A stretch of 64,000 nt of DNA from an uncultured Prevotellaceae bacterium (GTDB lineage: Bacteria; Bacteroidota; Bacteroidia; Bacteroidales; Bacteroidaceae): positions 62,001 through 126,000 of the forward strand of contig CAMKSE010000003.1 in assembly GCA_946415365.1 (NCBI GenBank), given 5' to 3'. The position numbers and the translations under genes are program-made. The notes below the pieces were generated by a model that was not told the origin of the DNA, did not search any database, and saw only the letters and a list, made by a program, of their open reading frames with translations. Within the stretch, counting starts at the first letter, position 1. The number at the start of each line of letters is the position of its first letter. Positions 8,519-16,320 of this stretch are shown here, piece by piece.

Positions 8519-8616
8519 ATCCCTCCCGTTAATCTCTCGAAAAGCCTTTAAATAAAGGAAAGTTGCCGTTTCATCTCTCCCTTGATCTCTCCCATATCTC
8601 TCCCTTCATCACTCCC
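8519..8616 (+). repeat. Left iteron cluster (ATCTCTCCC) before the VapE-like gene
   Basis: Six copies of a 9-bp word occur: ATCCCTCCC (8519), ATCTCTCGA (8532), ATCTCTCCC (8573, 8585, 8596) and ATCACTCCC (8608). Steps in the main group are 12, 11 and 12 bp, about one helical turn. The cluster is mirrored in opposite orientation at 10098-10195, after the gene. Iterons of this kind are typical binding sites of replication initiators or multimeric regulators. Confidence 0.7.
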
Positions 8617-8719
8617 GTCTCGCGAACATTATTATATAAGGAAGAAAATCTTTGGTTTAACACTTTGAAAAAATCCGCGAAATTTTGTGGAAAAACTTGC
8701 ATATGACAAAAAAATGTTG

Positions 8720-8727
8720 TACCTTTG
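8720..8727 (+). promoter_or_regulatory. -7 box of the VapE-like gene
   Basis: TACCTTTG lies 91 bases before the ATG at 8819, at the end of an AT-rich stretch (8625-8720) that follows the iterons. The leader is longer than for most genes here. Confidence 0.6.
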
Positions 8728-8818
8728 CGCTTTGAAAAGCACGCTGTGGAAAGCGCGCCAATATTGCTACAAGGAAGTGACCTGAAGGAGAAGGATTAAC
8801 CATTGATCTTAGATAAGA

Positions 8819-10090
8819 ATGTTGAATTGTGAATTGATGCCTGTAGAGACTCCAGGAGCCTCTCAGGAGGGAACGCTTGTGATCGAGCAGTTCCTGATGG
8901 CGAACTATCGCTTCCGTCGAAACATCCTCAACGGAAAGGTGGAGTTCGCGGTTCTGCCGAAGGCTGATAACAAGGCTGAAGGCAATACTGTCGAGATGAT
9001 CGACAGTCTCTCGTGCGCCTCGGATGAGGCAGATTTGGAATACCGTCCTCTGACGCCGGCGGCCCTCAACAGTATCGTGATTCGTGCCAAGCGCGAGAAC
9101 ATCTTGGAGAAGGGCAGCCCTAAGACGGAGATCACGGAGTATGTGCAGTCGGAAGAGGTGCCTGAGCACAATCCTGTGCAGGCGTTTCTCAGGAGCCTGC
9201 CTCAGTGGGACGGCCAGAACCATATTGCCAAGGTTTTCGGCCGTATCCCAGGCATTACCTCTGAGCAACAGAACTATCTGGCCGTTTGGTTGCGTTCTGC
9301 TGTGGCTCATTGGCTGCAGATGGATATGCTTCACGGCAATGAGTGTGTGCCAACGTTCATCGGAGCTCAGGGTTGTGGAAAGACTACTTTCGTGCGACGT
9401 CTGTTGCCACAGAATCTGCGGGAGTACTATCTCGACCATCTGAACTTGTCGAACAAGTTTGATAAGGAGATGGCTCTGACGAACAATCTCTTCGTCAACC
9501 TCGATGAGTTGGATGCCATCCGCCCTTCTCAGCAGTCGTCGCTGAAGCAGACCCTGTCTGTCAGCAAGGTGAACGGGCGTCCGATATTTGGGCGTACTCA
9601 AGAGGATCGTCCTCGATTCGCTTCGTTCGTGGCCACCACCAACAATCGTCACCCGTTAAAGGATGTCACAGGCTCACGTCGAAACATCTGTATTCTGATT
9701 CCTGATGGCAGGATGATCGACAATACAGGCGACATCGATTATGGCCAGCTCTATGCGCAGGTGGTACATGAGATCCGTGAGCAGGGTGCGCCCTACTGGT
9801 TCAATAATGAAGAAGTGGCCCGTATCCAGCAGCTGAATCAGGATTTCATGGAGAAGAAGGACCTCGGCGAGATGTTTGTGGCCTGTTTCCGTCAGCCTAT
9901 GGAGGGCGAGGTGGTGAAGACCTTGAACTGCGACCAGATGATCGGCATCATGCAGAAGGATTATCCGACGCTGCAGAATACCATCGGCAATAGGGTCAGG
10001 CTTGGTAAGACGATTTCGGCTCTAGGTTTTGAACACAAGGAGCACTCGCACGTGGCTTATTACAAGGTCGTACCACTTAGGGCTGCATGA
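8819..10090 (+). CDS. VapE/DUF3874-like P-loop helicase protein, 423 aa
   Basis: The protein has a Walker A motif 'GAQGCGKTTF' (residues 182-191), a Walker B-like 'LFVNLDELD' (224-232), a sensor-like 'VATTNN' (271-276) and a following 'GSRRNI' (285-290). This is the order found in virulence-associated protein E and DUF3874 proteins, which are superfamily-3-like helicases linked to primases in phages, satellites and integrated elements. The usual N-terminal primase domain is absent, as residues 1-110 are short and unrelated to it. The start is chosen at 8819; an in-frame ATG at 8837 is possible and neither has a strong ribosome site. The gene is bracketed by inverted iteron clusters, so it may be the replication protein of a small element. 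No integrase is visible nearby. An alternative is a domesticated single-copy gene. Confidence 0.75.
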   Translation: MLNCELMPVETPGASQEGTLVIEQFLMANYRFRRNILNGKVEFAVLPKADNKAEGNTVEMIDSLSCASDEADLEYRPLTPAALNSIVIRAKRENILEKGSPKTEITEYVQSEEVPEHNPVQAFLRSLPQWDGQNHIAKVFGRIPGITSEQQNYLAVWLRSAVAHWLQMDMLHGNECVPTFIGAQGCGKTTFVRRLLPQNLREYYLDHLNLSNKFDKEMALTNNLFVNLDELDAIRPSQQSSLKQTLSVSKVNGRPIFGRTQEDRPRFASFVATTNNRHPLKDVTGSRRNICILIPDGRMIDNTGDIDYGQLYAQVVHEIREQGAPYWFNNEEVARIQQLNQDFMEKKDLGEMFVACFRQPMEGEVVKTLNCDQMIGIMQKDYPTLQNTIGNRVRLGKTISALGFEHKEHSHVAYYKVVPLRAA

Positions 10091-10097
10091 ACCTGAC

Positions 10098-10195
10098 GGG
10101 AGGGGTGACGGGAGAGATATGGGAGAGATTGAAAAGATCTCTCCCGTGCTCAAACCCCTTTATACAAAGGCGTTTCCAAAGATTTAGGGAGAGAT
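10098..10195 (-). repeat. Right iteron cluster, inverted relative to the left one
   Basis: On the minus strand the words ACCCCTCCC (10098-10106) and ATCTCTCCC (10110-10118, 10121-10129, 10187-10195) appear with steps of 12 and 11 bp, the reverse of the left cluster. One plus-strand copy (10137-10145) pairs with 10121-10129 to form a perfect 9-bp hairpin with a 7-base loop. Together with 8573-8616 this gives an imperfect inverted repeat of almost 40 bp flanking the helicase gene. Confidence 0.65.
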
Positions 10196-10229
10196 GAGAG
10201 ATTTTTTAGTAATGACGTATAAATAAAAA

Positions 10230-10667
10230 ATGGAGGAGAAAAAACTTACTTATAAGGATATTCCCTGGGGATATCCGTTGTGCTTCAACAATGAATGCGC
10301 AGAGAAAGGGCGTTGCATGCATTATCAGGCCATGCTGCTGTCGCCTAAGGACCGTCATTCTGGGTCGGCGGTCTTTCCTACGGCTTGGCAGGACGGAACG
10401 TGCAAGTGTTTTCGAGAGAAGAGGCTTGTGCAGAAGGCATGGGGTTTCAGGAAACTCTATGATAACGTTCCCAAATGGCAAAAAGCTGAGGCCCGCTCCT
10501 GCGTACGCTCATACTTCAGTGGTGGCTGTGGACCGTACTACCGAGTCCATAACGGTGAAAACACGATCTCGCCAAAGCAGCAGGAAGAGATTATGAAGAT
10601 CATCGCCCAGTTCGGCAGTACTGAGGGTATCAGGTTCGACCACTACGTCACGGATTGGGATTTCTAG
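10230..10667 (+). CDS. DUF6078-like Cys-rich protein, 145 aa
   Basis: The N-terminus reads 'YKDIPWGYPLCFNNECAEK' followed by 'CMHYQAM', which resembles the start of DUF6078 proteins found only in Bacteroidetes. Cysteines at about 18, 23, 29, 54, 56, 89 and 98 could hold a metal. There is no signal peptide or membrane segment, so it is cytoplasmic. It follows the VapE-like gene by 139 bases on the same strand and ends at a strong hairpin. The position suggests that it belongs to the same accessory unit; its function is not known. The family name is from memory of the N-terminal pattern and is only moderately sure. Confidence 0.6.
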   Translation: MEEKKLTYKDIPWGYPLCFNNECAEKGRCMHYQAMLLSPKDRHSGSAVFPTAWQDGTCKCFREKRLVQKAWGFRKLYDNVPKWQKAEARSCVRSYFSGGCGPYYRVHNGENTISPKQQEEIMKIIAQFGSTEGIRFDHYVTDWDF

Positions 10668-10711
10668 TTTGAAGGATTCCTGAGGGCGCGGAAATGAATA
10701 TTTATCGCAAT

Positions 10712-10755
10712 AAAAGTGCATATTTGCAAGAAAATGCATACAAATATGCACTTTT
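10712..10755 (+). terminator. Perfect 15-bp hairpin terminator
   Basis: The arms AAAAGTGCATATTTG (10712-10726) and CAAATATGCACTTTT (10741-10755) are fully complementary with a 14-base loop and are followed by a T run. It closes the helicase/DUF6078 unit and insulates korA, whose -7 box TAATTTTG is at 10791-10798. Confidence 0.75.
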
Positions 10756-10790
10756 TGATGTTTTTCTTTGGCGTTTACGCTAAAAATGAA

Positions 10791-10798
10791 TAATTTTG
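10791..10798 (+). promoter_or_regulatory. -7 box of korA
   Basis: TAATTTTG lies 38 bases before the korA ATG and just after the hairpin terminator of the previous unit. Confidence 0.6.
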
Positions 10799-10836
10799 CA
10801 CCCGTTTTATAGAAAGTTAGTAATATTTTTAATTAT

Positions 10837-12684
10837 ATGGCAGAAAAATTAGAAGTGAAGGAGCTCGACCAGGTGGTCGTACGCTTCTCTGGTGACTCTG
10901 GCGACGGTATGCAGCTCGCTGGAAACATCTTCTCTACGGTCAGTGCCACCGTTGGCAACGGCATCTCCACATTCCCCGACTATCCCGCTGACATCCGCGC
11001 CCCGCAAGGTTCGCTGACGGGTGTCTCCGGCTTCCAGGTACACATCGGCGCTGGCAAGGTCTATACCCCTGGCGACAAGTGCGACGTGCTGGTGGCCATG
11101 AACGCTGCTGCCCTGAAGACGCAGTACCGCTATGCCAAGCCGGGAGCAACGATCATCATCGATACCGATTCCTTCGGCCCGAAGGATCTGGAGAAGGCTC
11201 AGTTCAAGACTGAGGACTACCTCGGCGAGATGGGTATCGACCCGGATCGCGTGATCCAGTGCCCTCTGACCACGATGGTGAAAGACTGTCTGGCTGACAC
11301 AGGCATGGATATGAAGGCGATGATGAAGTGCCGCAACATGTTCGCTCTCGGACTTGTGTGCTGGCTCTTCGATCGTGACCTCGACCTCGTGGCCAACTTT
11401 CTGAAGGATAAGTTCGCCAAGAAACCCGCCATCGCTGAGGCTAACATCAAGGTGATACAGGCAGGCTACGACTACGGTCACAATACCCACTCTTCGACGG
11501 TCAACGTCTACCGTGTGGAGTCGAAGCATAAGGAGCCCGGACGCTATATGGATATCACGGGTAACAAGGCTACGGCCTACGGTTTCATCGCTGCTGCCGA
11601 GAAGGCCGGGCTGAGGCTCTACCTTGGATCTTATCCTATCACTCCAGCCACTGACGTCCTGCATGAGTTATCGAAGCACAAGTCTTGTGGTGTCATCACC
11701 GTTCAGTGCGAGGACGAGATCGCTGGTTGTTCGTCAGCCCTCGGTGCATCCTTCGCAGGTGCTTTAGGTGTGACTTCTACCTCTGGTCCTGGCATCTGTC
11801 TGAAGAGTGAGGCCATGAACCTCGCTGTCATCATGGAGCTGCCACTTGTGGTGCTCGATGTTCAGCGTGGCGGTCCTGCCACGGGACTTCCCACAAAGTC
11901 GGAGCAGACAGACCTGCTGCAGGCGCTCTTTGGTCGTAATGGTGAGAGTCCGATGCCGGTGATGGCTGCCACCAGTCCTACTGACTGTTTCGATGCTGCC
12001 TACCAAGCTTGTAAGATAGCCTTGGAGCACATGACTCCTGTTGTGCTGCTCACCGATGCCTTCGTGGCCAACGGTTCAGGAGCTTTCAAACTGCCTGAGA
12101 TGGATAAACTCGACCCCATCAATCCTCCCTATGTTCCTGAAGAACTGAAAGGCAAGTGGACACCGTATATGCGTGCTGAGAACGGTACCCGCTACTGGGC
12201 AGTGCCTGGCCGTGAGGGATTCACGCATATCCTCGGTGGACTGGAAAAGGATTCGAATACAGGTGCCATCTCTACGAATCCGGAGAACCACGACCTGATG
12301 ACTCGTCTGCGCCAACAGAAGATCGCCAATATACAGGTTCCCGATCTCGAGGTTGATGGCGACGCTGATGCCGACCTGCTCATCGTTGGTTTTGGTTCCA
12401 CTTACGGCCATCTGCACTCAGCGATGGACGAACTGCGCCAGAAGGGTTACAAGGTGGCCCAGGCTCACTTCAAGTACCTGAACCCGCTGCCCAAGAACAC
12501 GGCTGACATCCTTAATAAATATAATAAGGTGGTGGTGGCCGAGCAGAACATGGGTCAGCTCGCCGCCTATCTCCGTATGAAGGTCGACGGTTTTGTTCCC
12601 TACCAGTTCAATCAAGTCAAAGGTCAGCCTTTCGTCGTCGAAGAACTCGTCAATGCATTTACAGAGATTATTAACAAGAAATAG
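10837..12684 (+). CDS. korA: 2-oxoacid:ferredoxin oxidoreductase, fused gamma-alpha subunit, 615 aa
   Basis: The N-terminal about 190 residues are the POR gamma domain ('VVRFSGDSGDGMQLAG' at its start), followed by the pyrimidine-binding (POR_N) domain with 'GSYPITPATDVLHEL' and the C-terminal transketolase-like part. This gamma-alpha fusion with a separate beta subunit is the usual KorA form in Bacteroidetes. With KorB it oxidatively decarboxylates 2-oxoglutarate (or runs the reverse carboxylation) using CoA and ferredoxin in the cytoplasm. korB follows after 105 bases on the same strand. Substrate cannot be told from sequence alone; other 2-oxoacids are possible. Length and motifs are complete. 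Confidence 0.88.
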   Translation: MAEKLEVKELDQVVVRFSGDSGDGMQLAGNIFSTVSATVGNGISTFPDYPADIRAPQGSLTGVSGFQVHIGAGKVYTPGDKCDVLVAMNAAALKTQYRYAKPGATIIIDTDSFGPKDLEKAQFKTEDYLGEMGIDPDRVIQCPLTTMVKDCLADTGMDMKAMMKCRNMFALGLVCWLFDRDLDLVANFLKDKFAKKPAIAEANIKVIQAGYDYGHNTHSSTVNVYRVESKHKEPGRYMDITGNKATAYGFIAAAEKAGLRLYLGSYPITPATDVLHELSKHKSCGVITVQCEDEIAGCSSALGASFAGALGVTSTSGPGICLKSEAMNLAVIMELPLVVLDVQRGGPATGLPTKSEQTDLLQALFGRNGESPMPVMAATSPTDCFDAAYQACKIALEHMTPVVLLTDAFVANGSGAFKLPEMDKLDPINPPYVPEELKGKWTPYMRAENGTRYWAVPGREGFTHILGGLEKDSNTGAISTNPENHDLMTRLRQQKIANIQVPDLEVDGDADADLLIVGFGSTYGHLHSAMDELRQKGYKVAQAHFKYLNPLPKNTADILNKYNKVVVAEQNMGQLAAYLRMKVDGFVPYQFNQVKGQPFVVEELVNAFTEIINKK

Positions 12685-12694
12685 AATATAAAAA

Positions 12695-12773
12695 CATGAA
12701 TTACCACGAATTGAACATGAATTTTTCATGAATAATATTTTTGATAATTTATGGATATTGATGATAATTCGTG
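12695..12773. repeat. Dyad-rich spacer between korA and korB
   Basis: The gap holds repeated words CATGAATT/CACGAATT (12695, 12705, 12716), a TTCATGAAT (12725) and a distant inverted copy AATTCGTG (12766-12773). It looks like a small dispersed intergenic repeat element placed within the korAB operon. No TAnnTTTG box is present, so the two genes are probably still co-transcribed. Confidence 0.45.
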
Positions 12774-12789
12774 TTAAAAGAATAATAGT

Positions 12790-13797
12790 ATGAGTAATTA
12801 CAGCGCACAAGATTTCAAGAAAGGCCAGCCTCGTTGGTGCCCTGGTTGCGGTGACCACTTCTTCCTGGCTTCACTCCATAAGGCTATGGCCGAAATTGGC
12901 GTAGCCCCTGAGAACGTAGCAGTGATCTCTGGTATCGGCTGTTCGAGCCGTCTGCCGCATTACATGGCTACCTACGGCATGAATACCATTCACGGTCGTG
13001 CTGCTGCCATCGCTACAGGTGCGAAGGTGGCCAATCCCAACCTCACAGTCTGGCAGGTGTCGGGCGACGGCGATGGACTGGCTATCGGTGGCAACCACTT
13101 CATCCATGCCAACCGTCGTAACATCGACCTGAACATGATCCTCCTGAACAACCGCATCTACGGTCTGACGAAGGGTCAGTACTCTCCGACCTCTCCCCGT
13201 GGCTTTGTGTCGAAGTCGAGCCCTTATGGTACGGTGGAGGATCCTTTCCGTCCAGCTGAGCTCTGTTTCGGTGCCAGAGGACACTTCTTCGCCCGTGCCG
13301 TCGCCACTGATGCTAAGGGAACGGTGGAGATCCTGAAGGCCGCCTACGAGCATAAGGGTGCCTCGGTCTGTGAAATCCTGCAGAACTGTGTCATCTTCAA
13401 CGACCATTGCCACGACCTTGTCTATAACAATGAGGGCCGTAGGAAGAATGCCATTTATGTTCGTCATGGTGAGAAGCTCGTGTTCGGTGAGAACAATGAG
13501 TTCGGACTCGTGCAGCAGGGCTTCGGCCTGAAGGTAGTGGAGATTGGTAAGGACGGCTACACCCTCGACGATGTACTCGTTCATGATGCCCACTGCGAGG
13601 ACAACACCCTGCAGCTGAAGCTTGCGATGATGACACCCGAAGATGGCTTCCCCATCGCCCTCGGCGTCATCCGCGACGTTAAGGCTCCTACCTACAATGA
13701 GGCTGTCCATGCCCAGCTCGCTGAGGTCAGTGCCCAGAAGAAGTATCACAACTTCACGGAACTCCTCGAGACCAACGACATCTGGGTTGTAAAATAA
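12790..13797 (+). CDS. korB: 2-oxoacid:ferredoxin oxidoreductase beta subunit, 335 aa
   Basis: The protein contains 'RWCPGCGDHF' near the N-terminus and the thiamine-diphosphate/Mg motif starting 'GDGDGLAIGGNHFIHA', which are typical for beta subunits of 2-oxoglutarate/2-oxoacid ferredoxin oxidoreductases. It has no ferredoxin domain of its own, as expected for the KorB type, so electrons pass to a separate ferredoxin. The cysteines in 'CPGCG' and 'GIGCSS' belong to the single cluster region of the subunit. It pairs with the upstream fused alpha subunit and ends at a strong terminator (13821-13857). Confidence 0.88.
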   Translation: MSNYSAQDFKKGQPRWCPGCGDHFFLASLHKAMAEIGVAPENVAVISGIGCSSRLPHYMATYGMNTIHGRAAAIATGAKVANPNLTVWQVSGDGDGLAIGGNHFIHANRRNIDLNMILLNNRIYGLTKGQYSPTSPRGFVSKSSPYGTVEDPFRPAELCFGARGHFFARAVATDAKGTVEILKAAYEHKGASVCEILQNCVIFNDHCHDLVYNNEGRRKNAIYVRHGEKLVFGENNEFGLVQQGFGLKVVEIGKDGYTLDDVLVHDAHCEDNTLQLKLAMMTPEDGFPIALGVIRDVKAPTYNEAVHAQLAEVSAQKKYHNFTELLETNDIWVVK

Positions 13798-13820
13798 GGA
13801 TTTTGTAAACTCCACATATC

Positions 13821-13857
13821 AATCATCCCTCGCCGCTTTTCGGTGAGGGATGATTTT
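13821..13857 (+). terminator. Rho-independent terminator after korB
   Basis: A long stem (ATCATCCCTC … GAGGGATGAT) with inner G/C pairs and a TTTT after it, 23 bases beyond the korB stop. Confidence 0.8.
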
Positions 13858-13924
13858 GTGTATTTATACACTTAATATGTCGAAGAATTCAAAATACATA
13901 ACCCATAATACATAATTATTTTCG

Positions 13925-13932
13925 TACCTTTG
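13925..13932 (+). promoter_or_regulatory. -7 box of the DASS transporter gene
   Basis: TACCTTTG, 49 bases before the ATG at 13982. Confidence 0.6.
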
Positions 13933-13981
13933 CACACGATTTCGAGATAAATTGATTAAAATCAACAAACAGTTATAAGAT

Positions 13982-15487
13982 ATGTTTCACATTTACGAAG
14001 GCTTTCATCTGGTTGAGACGTACCATAAGATGCGTCACCAGCGTAAGTATCACCCAGAAGACAGTACCAAGCGTGTCATCAAGATTGCCCTTGTGGCATT
14101 AGTAACCCTCCTGCTCTGGAATATGCCTGCTGAGTGGTATGGCATCCAGAACCTCACGGTCATCCAGCAGCGTATCATCGCTATCTTTGCCTTTGCTACG
14201 CTGATGTGGATTCTCGAAATCGTTTCTTCTTGGGCCACGTCGGTGGCTATTATATTGCTTATGCTACTATTCTGTACAGACAGCGGTATATTGCCAATGG
14301 TCAATGAGGAAGAAGTGGGCAAGCTGCTCTCGTACAAGGGTGTGATGGCAACGTTTGCTGATCCTGTTATCATGCTGTTCATTGGTGGTTTCGTACTTGC
14401 TATCGCTGCCACGAAGACTGGTCTTGACGCTCAGTTGGCCAAGGTATTGCTGAAGCCCTTTGGTACGAAGAGTGAGATGGTGCTTTTAGGTTTCCTGCTC
14501 ATCACAGGTCTGTTCTCGATGTTCGTGTCGAACACGGCTACTGCCGCTATGATGCTTACATTTCTTACGCCTGTGTTCCGTCAGCTGCCTCCGGAGGGCA
14601 AGGGGCGTATCGCCCTGGCCATGTCGATCCCGGTGGCTGCCAACCTGGGCGGTATGGGTACGCCAATCGGCACTCCTCCGAACACTATCGCATTGAAATA
14701 TCTGAACGATCCTGAGGGACTGAACCTGGGGCTGGGCTTCGGTCAGTGGATGATGTTTATGTTTCCACTGGTCATCGTGCTGCTGTTCATCAGCTGGCGT
14801 ATCCTGCTCAGCACTTTCCCCTTCACCCAGAAACGTATCGAACTGAATATCGAGGGGGGTATGCAGAGGGGGTTCCAGGCCAATGTGGTGATCGTCACTT
14901 TCTTCGTCACGGTGGCTCTTTGGCTGCTCGACAGCGTGACGGGCATCAATTCGTATACGGTGGCTATGATTCCGTTTGCGGTGTTTGCCCTGACGGGTGT
15001 CATCAACAAGCGGGACCTGGAACAGATCAACTGGAGTGTGATCTGGATGGTAGCCGGGGGCTTTGCCCTGGGCTATGGCCTGAATGCTTCGGGTCTGGCC
15101 CATAACGCTGTTGAGAGCATTCCTTTCGGCGAGTTCTCACCCATGCTCATCCTGCTCCTCGGTGGCGCTATCTGCTATCTGCTGTCGAACTTCATCTCCA
15201 ACTCGGCTACGGCAGCCCTGCTCATGCCGATCCTGGCCATCGTCTGCGGTGCCATGGGTGACAAGCTCGCACCTATCGGTGGCACACCCACCGTTCTCAT
15301 CGGTGTGGCTATCGCAGCATCGTCAGCTATGATTCTGCCTATCTCCACTCCGCCGAATGCCTTGGCCTTTGCTACGGGTTTTGTGAAGCAGAAGGATATG
15401 GCCAAAATGGGAATCATCATGGGTGTCGTTTCGATGGTGCTTGGTTTCGGGTTAGTCTACCTCATGGGAACACTACATCTGATATAA
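13982..15487 (+). CDS. DASS-family (SLC13) Na+/dicarboxylate or anion symporter, 501 aa
   Basis: The protein is highly hydrophobic with about 11-12 membrane segments and carries the two signature hairpin motifs of the divalent anion:sodium symporters, 'SNTATAA' at residues 183-189 and 'SNSATAA' at 406-412. The paired 'GTPIGTPPNTI' and 'PISTPPNALAF' loops are typical of the family. It imports di- or tricarboxylates, or sulfate, together with Na+ across the inner membrane. An N-terminal cytoplasmic extension of about 30 charged residues precedes the first helix. It is a single-gene unit with its own promoter and a terminator at 15507-15538. The neighbour KorAB uses 2-oxoacids, which fits dicarboxylate import, but the substrate is a guess. 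Confidence 0.85.
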   Translation: MFHIYEGFHLVETYHKMRHQRKYHPEDSTKRVIKIALVALVTLLLWNMPAEWYGIQNLTVIQQRIIAIFAFATLMWILEIVSSWATSVAIILLMLLFCTDSGILPMVNEEEVGKLLSYKGVMATFADPVIMLFIGGFVLAIAATKTGLDAQLAKVLLKPFGTKSEMVLLGFLLITGLFSMFVSNTATAAMMLTFLTPVFRQLPPEGKGRIALAMSIPVAANLGGMGTPIGTPPNTIALKYLNDPEGLNLGLGFGQWMMFMFPLVIVLLFISWRILLSTFPFTQKRIELNIEGGMQRGFQANVVIVTFFVTVALWLLDSVTGINSYTVAMIPFAVFALTGVINKRDLEQINWSVIWMVAGGFALGYGLNASGLAHNAVESIPFGEFSPMLILLLGGAICYLLSNFISNSATAALLMPILAIVCGAMGDKLAPIGGTPTVLIGVAIAASSAMILPISTPPNALAFATGFVKQKDMAKMGIIMGVVSMVLGFGLVYLMGTLHLI

Positions 15488-15506
15488 GAATAAAGTTTAT
15501 GGAAAT

Positions 15507-15538
15507 AAAAAACCGCAGAGTTCAATCTGCGGTTTTTT
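15507..15538. terminator. Bidirectional terminator between converging genes
   Basis: AAAAAACCGCAGA … TCTGCGGTTTTTT forms a G/C-rich stem with an A run on one side and a T run on the other, so it can end the symporter transcript (plus) and the STAS transcript (minus, stop at 15556). Confidence 0.85.
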
Positions 15539-15555
15539 CATTTTTCCTTAACTAA

Positions 15556-15858
15556 TTAGGAGAAATCAAACAGATGTGTGAAGCCTGTCATGGCAAACAC
15601 TTGTTTGAGACTGTCGTTCATGCCGGAAATCGTCACTTTGCTACCCTTGCTCTTGGCAATTTTCAGCAGGCCGAGGAAGAGCCTCAGACCGCTTGATGAG
15701 ATATACTCCATTTTTGAGCAGTCGAGCACGATGTTGTGGCCCTCACACTCATGGAGTACCTTCATTTCTTGTTCTGTTTTTGCTGCGGCAGCTGTGTCTA
15801 AACGCCCCTCAAAGTACATGATGTACTGTCCGTCTTTCTCTTCAAATCTTGTATTCAT
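15556..15858 (-). CDS. STAS-domain anti-sigma-factor antagonist, 100 aa
   Basis: The single STAS domain has the central strand-helix motif 'LDCSKMEYISSSGLRLFLG', where the Ser of 'YISSSG' is the place phosphorylated in SpoIIAA/RsbV-type antagonists. The length is exactly that of a stand-alone antagonist. In partner switching, the unphosphorylated form binds the ATPase kinase and releases its target. It is the last gene of a upp - ATPase - STAS run on the minus strand and lies 25 bases after the kinase gene. No sigma-B type sigma factor is visible in the window. Confidence 0.85.
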   Translation of the reverse strand: MNTRFEEKDGQYIMYFEGRLDTAAAAKTEQEMKVLHECEGHNIVLDCSKMEYISSSGLRLFLGLLKIAKSKGSKVTISGMNDSLKQVFAMTGFTHLFDFS

Positions 15859-15883
15859 AAAGCTTATCTAATTTATTAAATTA

Positions 15884-16318
15884 TCATTTATTCTTTATTA
15901 GTGTAAGGATGTTGCGTCCGTCTTTTCTCTCATAATTGATTTTATCCATCAGTTGCCTTACTAAATGAATCCCCAGACCGCCAATGCGACGTTCTTCAAC
16001 GGGTAGCGAAATGTCGACATCCTCCTTCTTGGTAGGGTCGAAAGGTGTGCCGCTGTCGCTGATGACAAACTCCATGTGGTTGTCATAGATAGTGACCTTG
16101 ATGTCGATAGAACCCACAGTTCCAGATGGGTAGGCGTAGTCGATCACGTTGACCACTGCCTCCTCTATGGCGAGGTTCATGCGCATGGTTGTTTCCATGT
16201 CGCAGCCCATGTCCTCGCACACCTCATCAACGAAAACATTCAGCCGCGGTACTTCCTGTACATCGTTAGTCAGTGTGATAGACCGATGGCTTATTATCTT
16301 ACTATTGGTTTGGGGCAT
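15884..16318 (-). CDS. RsbW/SpoIIAB-like anti-sigma serine kinase, 144 aa
   Basis: It is a GHKL ATPase with the N box 'MNLAIEEAVVNVIDYAYP' and the G box 'RRIGGLGIHLVRQLMDKI'. Length and the 'DSGTPFDP' D box match HATPase_c_2 proteins of the RsbW family, cytoplasmic kinases that phosphorylate STAS antagonists. The start is two bases from the upp stop, so translation is probably coupled to upp. With the STAS gene next to it, this is a complete two-protein switch; the phosphatase and the final target are not in the window. Confidence 0.85.
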   Translation of the reverse strand: MPQTNSKIISHRSITLTNDVQEVPRLNVFVDEVCEDMGCDMETTMRMNLAIEEAVVNVIDYAYPSGTVGSIDIKVTIYDNHMEFVISDSGTPFDPTKKEDVDISLPVEERRIGGLGIHLVRQLMDKINYERKDGRNILTLIKNK

Positions 16319-16320
16319 AT

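Larger units (their letters stand above)
8131..8818. other. 688-base regulatory and repeat-rich gap
   Basis: In order it holds the two minus-strand promoters of the TPR regulator (8136-8143; 8230-8303), the triple 22-bp palindrome (8362-8424), the left iteron cluster (8519-8616), an AT-rich stretch (8625-8720) and the plus-strand promoter at 8720. No credible gene lies here. Confidence 0.6.

Noticed and set aside
8296..8520. 74-codon open frame on the minus strand
   Set aside because: It runs through the triple palindrome and has no family resemblance; the frame is explained by repeat sequence.
8657..9652. 331-codon open frame opposite the VapE-like gene
   Set aside because: The plus strand has intact P-loop motifs; the opposite frame is Arg/Leu/His-rich shadow sequence.
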